Part shown: piece by piece, positions 51,156-57,781 of the stretch
Position numbering within the stretch: the first letter of the stretch is position 1
How the letters are laid out: each line of letters starts with the position of its first letter
NCBI GenBank assembly: GCA_900539115.1
Contig: UQAQ01000016.1
Span: 1-57,781, forward strand
DNA: 57,781 nucleotides
Origin: an uncultured Roseburia sp.
GTDB lineage: Bacteria; Bacillota; Clostridia; Lachnospirales; Lachnospiraceae
Reading direction: 5' to 3'
The notes under the pieces: generated by a model
Databases searched by the model: none
The model's input: only the letters and a program-made list of their open reading frames with translations
Told to the model about the DNA's origin: nothing
Translations under genes and position numbers: made by a program

Positions 51156-51656
51156 GTGAAATCAAACAATAAAGGGTTTTCGTTGATCGAGTTGATTATT
51201 TGCATTACTATCTTGGCACTGTTTAGTACTTTAGTCGTGGTAGGACTTGGTTATATGGATCTTGCAAATTCAAAAAAATGTGTATCTAAGATTGATTCGG
51301 GTTTGATGACTTTGAAATCACGGAATATGGCAGACAGTAAGCGTACATATCTGCATATTTACCGGTATACGGATGGTAATTATTATCTGACATATACAGA
51401 GGCAGATAACTACACAGATGCATCGCATTTTACGCCGGATGGTTCCGGAGAACAGATTGCAAACCGAAAATTGACGATCAGTTATAATGGAACAGAAATT
51501 GGAGTAAATGACTGCGTTCATATCGGAATCAATAAAAAAGATGGATCATTTGATGAAGAGCCGCATCACGAGACGATGAGTACCATATCGGTGACTGGGA
51601 CTTCGACCCAGACTTTGAAACTTGTGACGGCGACTGGAAAATATTTTAAAGAATAG
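51156..51656 (+). CDS. Minor prepilin (GspH/FimT-like)
   Basis: 166 residues. GTG at 51156 behind AAGAAGGTG. Seven-residue leader MKSNNKG, then FSLIELIICITILALFSTLVVV with Glu at +5. The rest has a Tyr/Thr-rich beta region. Third of four class III prepilins here; a minor pilin that primes assembly is the usual role. Confidence 0.85.
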   Translation: MKSNNKGFSLIELIICITILALFSTLVVVGLGYMDLANSKKCVSKIDSGLMTLKSRNMADSKRTYLHIYRYTDGNYYLTYTEADNYTDASHFTPDGSGEQIANRKLTISYNGTEIGVNDCVHIGINKKDGSFDEEPHHETMSTISVTGTSTQTLKLVTATGKYFKE

Positions 51657-51674
51657 GAACTGAGGTGAATTTTT

Positions 51675-52277
51675 ATGAAATTAAATAATAAAGGTTTTTC
51701 CTTAGTGGAAGTTTTGATCGCAGTTGCTGTTTCTACAATTGTATTTGGTGCAATTACGGCGTTGATCGTATTTGCGTCCAACAGCAGCCGGCAGACAAAT
51801 GCAAGAATCACCTTGCAGAATGAAGCCAAGGATGCAGTAAATCATATGGAGGCCTATATCATAGAAGCACAGTCTGTCGTATGGGACAGCACGAGCGATG
51901 CATTGGTATTGGTGAAAGATTCGGTGGATGCCAAAGAAGTGAAAACCTCCAATGATACACTTTCTAATGTAGGTCCGAAAGTAAGTGTTTTTAATACTGC
52001 GAAAAAGACATTTGTTTACTGGTATGATAAAACGGCAAAGAAATTGTTTTTTGGAGAATGTCGTACGATGGCATCGGATCAGACCAATACAGTGGATCTG
52101 ACCGGATCTTTGCCGACAGATGATATGTATCTTTTGGCAGATAATGTAGAGGATTTCACTTGTAAATTAGTGAAGAATAAAAAATCCGATAAGTATACAG
52201 TTAACTTCAGTGTAAAGTTTAAAGATAGTGTATCAGAGTATTCGCTTGACAAATGTGTTTACTTGAGAAATCAGTAG
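51675..52277 (+). CDS. Minor prepilin (PilW/GspJ-like)
   Basis: 200 residues. Leader MKLNNKG, then FSLVEVLIAVAVSTIVFGAI with Glu at +5. The helix continues as NARITLQNEAKDAVNHMEAYI, typical of PilW/GspJ-type minor pilins. Nineteen bases after the previous prepilin gene; ATG at 51675 after GAACTGAGGTG. Its end overlaps no other gene; the next ATG lies 15 bases on. Confidence 0.85.
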   Translation: MKLNNKGFSLVEVLIAVAVSTIVFGAITALIVFASNSSRQTNARITLQNEAKDAVNHMEAYIIEAQSVVWDSTSDALVLVKDSVDAKEVKTSNDTLSNVGPKVSVFNTAKKTFVYWYDKTAKKLFFGECRTMASDQTNTVDLTGSLPTDDMYLLADNVEDFTCKLVKNKKSDKYTVNFSVKFKDSVSEYSLDKCVYLRNQ

Positions 52278-52291
52278 AAGGGAGCGATAAT

Positions 52292-55200
52292 ATGAAAAGG
52301 AGTCAGATCAAAACAAAAAAATGGAAGAAAATAGTCAGCTGTACAGCAATTACACTGGTTCTTGCCTGTGTTTTTGTTGTGGGCTTTTTTGCCATTAAAA
52401 CCGGAAGCATTTTTGGTATGTTTTCTTACGGGAAGCCTTATGTAGAGACTAAGGGTGATGGCACAGCAGATGTTGTCACGATTCCGGATGATAAATTGAA
52501 AGTAACCGGTCAGGAAGACTATAGTAGTGTTTTGACGTCCTCCTCGACAGAATATACAGGAATAAATTCGCTTCCTGAGATTCCGGAAGCAAATTCCGCA
52601 TATGACAAGGGGACGGAACAGAATCCGCTGGTTATCTTAGAGGTTGTTCCGGAATTGTCACAGCAGTCAATAAGTTATTTTGCTACATCGAAAGAAGATG
52701 GGCTTCCTTTTGATCCGCTTGAAATGAGTATGAGGATGTCAAAAGATCAGAAACAGTCCTATATTCATTCTTCCATGCAGCAGACATTTATGTTAAATAA
52801 CAAACATATTAAAAGTGGAAACTGGAAAGCACAGGGATTAAAAAGTGCAAACTTATCCTGGCTGACTCAGGTTGGTGGTATTTTCTCCGGAAACAATTTT
52901 GATAACTTGTATCAGATATACGATTATGACCATACGGTTACCGATAGTTCACGTAAAACGAATGGAGAAGATTATGACTTTTCAAATGCTCCGCTTTTAA
53001 AGGTGGATTCCTATTATACGGTTGAGATGAAAAAGGGAAGTACCTTTGTAGAAGGGTTGAGCCAGGAAAGCAACGGTGGATCTTATCCGACGATTGCGTC
53101 ATTGTATGATGGAAATGCAGCTTTTAAAGAAGCTTTTGTAGATAAAGATGGTCAGGAGATTCCACGCGAAGTTATTGATGATGATCGAAATTGGGCATGG
53201 AATATAGAAGCGGATTCAGATAATAATAAGCAATTTACTATTTCGGTGACAGAACCGACGGCTGAATTTGAATCGGATTATGCAGAATTAAAATCCGGTG
53301 CACTGGATCAAAAAGTTTTTTTAGAAAGATATAAAGATGTTCTTTCTACGACAGATGCAGGAACAAAAGTGTCGGATGATGAATTTGCCAGAACCGAAGC
53401 CTGGTCATTTAATGATGCGGAAGGAAAGTATAAAGGATACTTTGTTTATGTAGGGAAAGGGAATGGAAAATTTAACTTGGATGTGGATAATGCAGTTCAG
53501 GCATGGAGTAATGATAACTTGGCATGGATTTATGTGGAAGATCAATCTCAATTGCCTTCGAATGGAGTAGATATCTGGCCGGAAGGCAAGCGGCCGTATG
53601 AAGTCAGTGATGCAATTAACAATGCTTCTGTTGGACAGTATTTTAAGGCCGAGCGTTTTGCTCAGCTTAATAGCAATGACAAATTTACGGAGCCTGAAAA
53701 GACAAAAACATATAAGATTAACTATAAGTATGAAGGTTATAAATTAAAATTCCAGTATATAGGTATCAGATGGAATGATGTATTGAAACGAATGCTTATC
53801 AATTTTAAAGATGAAACTGATTCGGATGGAAAAGTAACACAGACCGCGGATCAGCAATACGATAATTATCACATTAAGATTGTTACGGTAACACCGGCGA
53901 TGATCAACGAGATGGATAAGAATGATACCGAAGATACATTGGATTATATCGAGCGTGCAGATATGTTCTATATCAGTTCCTATTATGGAGGTAAGAATGG
54001 AACAAATGCAGATCAGGTAAAAAATCTGCGAAACTTTTTCTGGAAATATGTTGATCCGGACAAAGAGACAGCACTTCAGGCAAATAAAGACGATGTAAGC
54101 CAATTGGTTTCCTTTGAGGAAAATGACCTTGAATGGAGCGACTGTATGAAGATTATCAAACGTCTGAGCGGTGATGCCGGACTGGCGATGATGTTTTCTA
54201 AGCAGATGGGATTTTATCTGGATGACGGAACGGATAAAGTTTGTAACTTGATTTATGATTCGACTTACAAACATGATCAAAAAGCAAGTTTGTGTAATCT
54301 GGCGAAGCTGTATTTGGTTTCTACAATGTTTGATCTTTCCGCATCTACGTTGTCAGATAAATCACAGAACCTGCTTTGGACATTTATGGATAATGTTTAT
54401 GGCAATATTAAGCAGGTAAAATTGTCAAGTTCTGCCAAGGCACCGGACAATACTGCTCAGTATACCGGATATTATAAAGAAGATGAAGAAGGTGTGAATG
54501 CTGCCTGTGGTTCACATGATACAGATTCGAAATACACATATTTATGGAATTTGTATAGTTTTATACCATATGTAACGACAGCAAGCGAAGATGCTTTGTA
54601 TAGTCCTGATGGTACGGCGGACATGGATGCCTTTGTGGAAAAATATGGATTTTTGAGTTCGTCCCTTCGAGGAACGTATCCGGAGAGCACGTATGGTCAT
54701 GTGGATGGTAATATTTCGGATAAAGGATATCGTTGTGGACTGACATCAAATAATAATTATACTTATACAAGCATTACAGGTACTCGAGATCCGTTAGAAG
54801 ATTTTCAGAATGTAACGATTGTTATGCCGGGTGATATGGAGATTGTAACCTGGCAGATGGGCAAAAACAATGAAGGTGTACCTGGGACATTCTTATATGG
54901 TCAAAAAGGAAATTATAATGCAAAAGAAAACCTTGACAATAAGAACTTTACAATCATAGATAAAGGTGTTATGTCACGAATTGCCGTGGTATTGTTTAAT
55001 ATTTTACAGAATGCAAAAGCACCTGCTCCGACGATGAAGTTTAATGTGGATTCGAATGAGGATTCGAAGAAATATTACCAGAAGATGAGTAATTCCAGTG
55101 TGCTGATCGACTTTAATCCGTCTGCTTCTTATAATGAGAACCGTAGCAAAGAGAAGAATGTTTTGAAGTTGTTCTGTACATTAAATAACTCAGCAAATAG

Positions 55201-55618
55201 AGAAAATTCGATTATCACATCGATTAAGATGGTAGATCCGAATGATTCGTCAAAACCGGAGATTCCAATCAATACCATTTACAATTATGATGGTGACGTG
55301 ATTTTGAAAGAGGCAAGCATCGGATTTTCGCAGAGTCTGCCTACTCCGAAAAAATATTCGGTTGAATTTATTACTGGTTACAAAGTGACAAGTAATAATG
55401 CAAAATACAGTTTTGTGGTTCCGTTTAAACTGTCAGACTGGCAGAAGGGTTATACGCAGATTCGAATTGACTGGGTAGCTAGATCCAGCCGAAAGGTAAA
55501 AGGAGAATTTATTCCATACCAGAATCCGTCGGATCCTTCGGATAAAGACATCGTAGAGGCAGCAAAGCAGTATGCGGAAGTAGATATCGGAGAGCGTGAA
55601 CTGTTTGACCTTGAGTAG
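52292..55618 (+). CDS. 1108-residue membrane-anchored surface protein of the pilus locus
   Basis: From the ATG at 52292 (GGGAGCG upstream). Basic cytoplasmic start, one helix at about 13-36, then more than 1000 residues outside. No pilin cleavage site. It may match DUF5057, an uncharacterised Firmicutes family of large proteins, on the block NPLVILEVVPELSQQSISYF near residue 100 and DMFYISSYYGGKNGTNADQV in the middle; I am moderately unsure. Asx-, Tyr- and Ser-rich, with no LPXTG, no repeats and few Cys. Last gene of the locus, closed by the terminator at 55640, so probably co-expressed. Possible adhesin or pilus scaffold. Confidence 0.7.
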   Translation: MKRSQIKTKKWKKIVSCTAITLVLACVFVVGFFAIKTGSIFGMFSYGKPYVETKGDGTADVVTIPDDKLKVTGQEDYSSVLTSSSTEYTGINSLPEIPEANSAYDKGTEQNPLVILEVVPELSQQSISYFATSKEDGLPFDPLEMSMRMSKDQKQSYIHSSMQQTFMLNNKHIKSGNWKAQGLKSANLSWLTQVGGIFSGNNFDNLYQIYDYDHTVTDSSRKTNGEDYDFSNAPLLKVDSYYTVEMKKGSTFVEGLSQESNGGSYPTIASLYDGNAAFKEAFVDKDGQEIPREVIDDDRNWAWNIEADSDNNKQFTISVTEPTAEFESDYAELKSGALDQKVFLERYKDVLSTTDAGTKVSDDEFARTEAWSFNDAEGKYKGYFVYVGKGNGKFNLDVDNAVQAWSNDNLAWIYVEDQSQLPSNGVDIWPEGKRPYEVSDAINNASVGQYFKAERFAQLNSNDKFTEPEKTKTYKINYKYEGYKLKFQYIGIRWNDVLKRMLINFKDETDSDGKVTQTADQQYDNYHIKIVTVTPAMINEMDKNDTEDTLDYIERADMFYISSYYGGKNGTNADQVKNLRNFFWKYVDPDKETALQANKDDVSQLVSFEENDLEWSDCMKIIKRLSGDAGLAMMFSKQMGFYLDDGTDKVCNLIYDSTYKHDQKASLCNLAKLYLVSTMFDLSASTLSDKSQNLLWTFMDNVYGNIKQVKLSSSAKAPDNTAQYTGYYKEDEEGVNAACGSHDTDSKYTYLWNLYSFIPYVTTASEDALYSPDGTADMDAFVEKYGFLSSSLRGTYPESTYGHVDGNISDKGYRCGLTSNNNYTYTSITGTRDPLEDFQNVTIVMPGDMEIVTWQMGKNNEGVPGTFLYGQKGNYNAKENLDNKNFTIIDKGVMSRIAVVLFNILQNAKAPAPTMKFNVDSNEDSKKYYQKMSNSSVLIDFNPSASYNENRSKEKNVLKLFCTLNNSANRENSIITSIKMVDPNDSSKPEIPINTIYNYDGDVILKEASIGFSQSLPTPKKYSVEFITGYKVTSNNAKYSFVVPFKLSDWQKGYTQIRIDWVARSSRKVKGEFIPYQNPSDPSDKDIVEAAKQYAEVDIGERELFDLE

Positions 55619-55639
55619 GCTGAATAGTTACAAAAAAAC

Positions 55640-55677
55640 AAATACCTGTGTACAACGATTGTGCACAGGTATTTTTC
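55640..55677 (+). terminator. Terminator of the pilus locus
   Basis: AAATACCTGTG (55640-55650) pairs with CACAGGTATTT (55664-55674), followed by a T-run. It lies 22 bases after the last pilus gene. Confidence 0.85.
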
Positions 55678-55692
55678 GGAAAAGAGGTAACT

Positions 55693-56454
55693 ATGTCAAA
55701 AAAAATAGTCGATATAAAAAGTGAATTCGAAAATGCAGCCAGAGAAGAGTGGCAGACATTATTTGAAGAATATGCTTCAGATGAGCGGAGTGGTGTAAAA
55801 AATCTGATCCTTTCTTATCAGAAAAAGCAGATTGCCTATGAAAAGGAACTTCTTCGTCTGGAGACGATGCTTGCGTTTGAAAAGAAATATGGAGACGAAT
55901 ACAAGTGCATCTGTGGAATTGACGAGGCAGGGCGCGGACCATTGGCCGGACCGGTTGTCGCCGGAGCGGTTGTCCTCCCAAAAAATTGTAAAATATTGTA
56001 TCTCAATGATTCGAAGAAACTGAGTGCTAAGCGCAGAGATGAATTGTTTGACGAGATCAGAGAAAAAGCGATTTCTTATGGAATCGGGATGAGTTCGCCG
56101 GCACAGATTGATTCCATCAATATATTGCAGGCGACGTATGAGGCGATGCGGCTTGCGATCGAGGATTTGGAGGTTGTGCCGGATCTTCTTTTAAACGATG
56201 CGGTGACGATACCGAAAGTTCCGATTAAACAGATTGGAATTATTAAAGGTGATGCGAAAAGTTTGTCGATCGCGGCAGCGAGTGTGATGGCAAAAGTTTC
56301 CAGGGACCGCTTGATGGTACAGTATGCAGAGATGTATCCGGAGTACGGGTTTGAAGGTCATAAGGGATATGGTTCGGCAGCGCACATCGAGGCCATCAAG
56401 AAATACGGACCATGTCCGATTCACCGGCTGACATTTATCAAAAACTTTATGTAA
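55693..56454 (+). CDS. rnhB: Ribonuclease HII
   Basis: Removes ribonucleotides and RNA primers from DNA. 253 residues from ATG 55693 with AGAGG upstream. The catalytic GIDEAGRGPLAGPVVAGA begins near residue 75 (Asp77, Glu78); LNDSKKLSAKRRDEL and GDAKSLSIAAASVMAKVSRD follow. The N-terminal extension of about 70 residues is usual in Gram-positive RNase HII. Length normal. Confidence 0.96.
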   Translation: MSKKIVDIKSEFENAAREEWQTLFEEYASDERSGVKNLILSYQKKQIAYEKELLRLETMLAFEKKYGDEYKCICGIDEAGRGPLAGPVVAGAVVLPKNCKILYLNDSKKLSAKRRDELFDEIREKAISYGIGMSSPAQIDSINILQATYEAMRLAIEDLEVVPDLLLNDAVTIPKVPIKQIGIIKGDAKSLSIAAASVMAKVSRDRLMVQYAEMYPEYGFEGHKGYGSAAHIEAIKKYGPCPIHRLTFIKNFM

Positions 56455-56477
56455 AAGCTACAAGGAGTGTGATGTAG

Positions 56478-56759
56478 ATGTTACAGGACAATTTAAAAAA
56501 GACGGCAGTAGCGCTGGAATATGAAAAGGGCGATATGGCGCCTAAAGTCATTGCGTCCGGGCGTGGCTACATCGCAGATCGTATTATAAAGACGGCGGAA
56601 GAGAGTGCGGTTCCGGTTCATAAGGATGAAAAACTGGCGAAAAGTTTGTCGCTGTTAGATGTGGGGGAGTATATCCCGCAGGAATTGTACAGTGTCGTAG
56701 CGGAAGTGTTGGTCTATGTCGATGATATGGAAAAGATACAGAGCAAATTAGGACGATAA
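56478..56759 (+). CDS. FlhB C-terminal-domain-like protein (YlqH type)
   Basis: 93 residues matching only the cytoplasmic domain of FlhB/YscU, the flagellar or type III export switch: KTAVALEYEKGDMAPKVIASG, then DRIIKTAEESAVPVHKDEKLAKSL, then YIPQELYSVVAEVLVYV. The autocleavage motif NPTH, which precedes this region in FlhB, is absent. Such stand-alone copies (YlqH) lie next to rnhB in many Firmicutes even without flagella; function unknown. ATG at 56478, AAGGAGTG upstream. Confidence 0.87.
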   Translation: MLQDNLKKTAVALEYEKGDMAPKVIASGRGYIADRIIKTAEESAVPVHKDEKLAKSLSLLDVGEYIPQELYSVVAEVLVYVDDMEKIQSKLGR

Positions 56760-56817
56760 CATTTGACAAATCCTATATTTTATGATAAACTCCCATCTTT
56801 GACACTTGTTAGACTAT

Positions 56818-56861
56818 AAAACGGCCACACCTCCTGTAAACACGAGGTTTGTGACCGTTTT
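56818..56861. terminator. Bidirectional terminator between the FlhB-like gene and the IS
   Basis: AAAACGGCCACA (56818-56829) pairs with TGTGACCGTTTT (56850-56861), and CCTC/GAGG adds inner pairing. A-run before and T-run after allow termination from both sides. Confidence 0.75.
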
Positions 56862-56880
56862 GCTTTTGTATTGATATGTA

Positions 56881-57781
56881 CTATATTTTTGCTTTTGTGC
56901 TTTTTTTCGATTTTGTTTCTTTTATGAGGTTTCGCATGGATGATTTTGAAATAAATTCATAATCCGTCCGAAAGCCGAAAACATCGTGCAGAGCATCTGT
57001 TAACAGAGTGCGTTTATACGAAGGAATATAACCGCTGTTTTTGCTTAAAAGCGTCATGTTCATTCCACGGAGTGTCTCTAAGATCTGGCTGCAGGTAAAT
57101 CCTTCTCCCAGTTTTTTCTCCAGGAGACGGTAAACCAACAGGCTGATATAACAGGTCAAAAAATGCGCTTTTATGCGGTCATCTCGCTGTACATAAACAG
57201 GTCTTGCTTCAAACTCCGTTTTCATCATACGGAAGTTTTCTTCGATCTCCCAGCGGCGTTTGTTGATGTTGATGATCTCGCGGACATCCCCTTCCAGATT
57301 TGTGACAACAGCATAAAAACCGTCATACACAGCTTCTTCCCGGATCCGTTCTTCGTCTAATTCATACACATTTTTTTCGGCTATTTCTCCGTCGCCGGTA
57401 ACGGATGTTTTATGAATAAAACGGGCAGGGTCGTTCTGTGTTTTTCCGCGCCGTATACTGCCTGTATTTTGAAGCATTTTTTGTGCACGTTCAATCTGGC
57501 GGCTGCGTATTTTCTGCTGATATTTTTTGTATTTTGGAGAATAGGTGACAATGACCGTCTCGTCCATATCTCCCGTAACAAGGGGAACCTCTTTATAATA
57601 TACGGTATTGAATACAGTCTCATCGGTTTCATCCAGCGTTCGCAGATCAATCATTTTATTGGAGCCCGGAACGCGGAACTGTGTCGGTTTCATCGCAATG
57701 TCATGTTCTTCTTTTTTCATCTTTTTCAATGAATAGGTGATCACGTAAGAACGGTTTCCAAAACTGTTAAAGAAACGATTG
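56881..57781 (-). mobile_element. IS transposase C-terminal part (IS1634-like), cut by window edge
   Basis: The frame is open on the minus strand to the window edge (N-terminal part missing); about 300 residues are present. DDE-type motifs of the IS4/IS1634 group: YDGFYAVVTNLEGD near the second Asp, then the Y-x2-R/E-type helix RRWEIEENFRMMKTEFEARPVYV with the catalytic Glu, and KAHFLTCYISLLVYRLLEKK. It moves the insertion sequence by cut-and-paste. It appears intact in what can be seen. The element stands downstream of rnhB-ylqH, where yraN often follows in relatives. IS ends could not be defined. Confidence 0.85.

Noticed and set aside
1..57781. tRNA or rRNA genes
   Set aside because: No cloverleaf-like or rRNA-like segment was recognised in the intergenic regions.

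Overview
The window looks like chromosome of an anaerobic, spore-forming Gram-positive of the class Clostridia, most likely the family Lachnospiraceae. The reasons are moderate GC with strong purine-rich ribosome binding sites, a type III glutamine synthetase (GlnN), a sodium-pump decarboxylase operon, the order yqfC-yqfD-phoH-ybeY, ylxM-ffh-rpsP-khpA-rimM-trmD, and a Gram-positive type IV pilus locus. I could not compare with any database, so the genus stays open.

Layout. (1) 1-1810 is an AT-rich accessory patch: the 3' part of a HEPN-type gene, a DUF4869-like protein, a small P-loop ATPase that overlaps it, and a frameshifted fourth gene. (2) 1828-5279 holds a strong consensus promoter, a secreted SH3b-NlpC/P60 cell-wall hydrolase, a palindrome-rich non-coding element, a BofC-like anchored protein and an HI0933-type flavoprotein. 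(3) 5281-12597 carries an FAD dehydrogenase, then proB, a DUF896 protein, 5-formyl-THF cyclo-ligase, proA and alaS. (4) 12616-18945 carries rpsU, the sporulation genes yqfC/yqfD with a possible sigma-E promoter, phoH, ybeY, a YerB-type protein and a MurJ/SpoVB-like flippase. (5) 18928-24207, minus strand, has two D,D-carboxypeptidases, a small Ig-like protein and glnN. (6) 24407-29165 is a biotin-dependent carboxyltransferase / Na+-pump operon with both a 12S-type and a 5S-type carboxyltransferase. (7) 29288-34573 has a methyltransferase, a 500-bp structured non-coding stretch, and the SRP / ribosome-maturation operon. (8) 34675-36518 has hisB and a HisIE protein carrying an extra HisF-like N-terminal domain. 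(9) 36532-55618 is a nearly complete type IV pilus locus: pilB, pilT, pilC, major pilin, prepilin peptidase, a PilM-PilN fusion, PilO, three further prepilins, a PilX-like 785-residue protein and a 1108-residue anchored protein. A secreted Ig-like protein with a toxin-like C-terminus and an AT-rich membrane glycosyltransferase sit between pilC and pilA. (10) 55693-57781 has rnhB, an FlhB-C-like gene and an IS transposase running off the window.

The pilus genes form one system. PilB and PilT power extension and retraction on the PilC platform, PilMN and PilO link the motor to the envelope, PilD matures four class-III prepilins, and the two giant proteins at the 3' end are the best candidates for tip or surface functions. 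No tRNA, rRNA or CRISPR array was seen. The points most worth a second look are the pilus locus architecture, the nested palindromes at 3111-3329 and 30442-30810, and the decaying accessory patch at the left edge.
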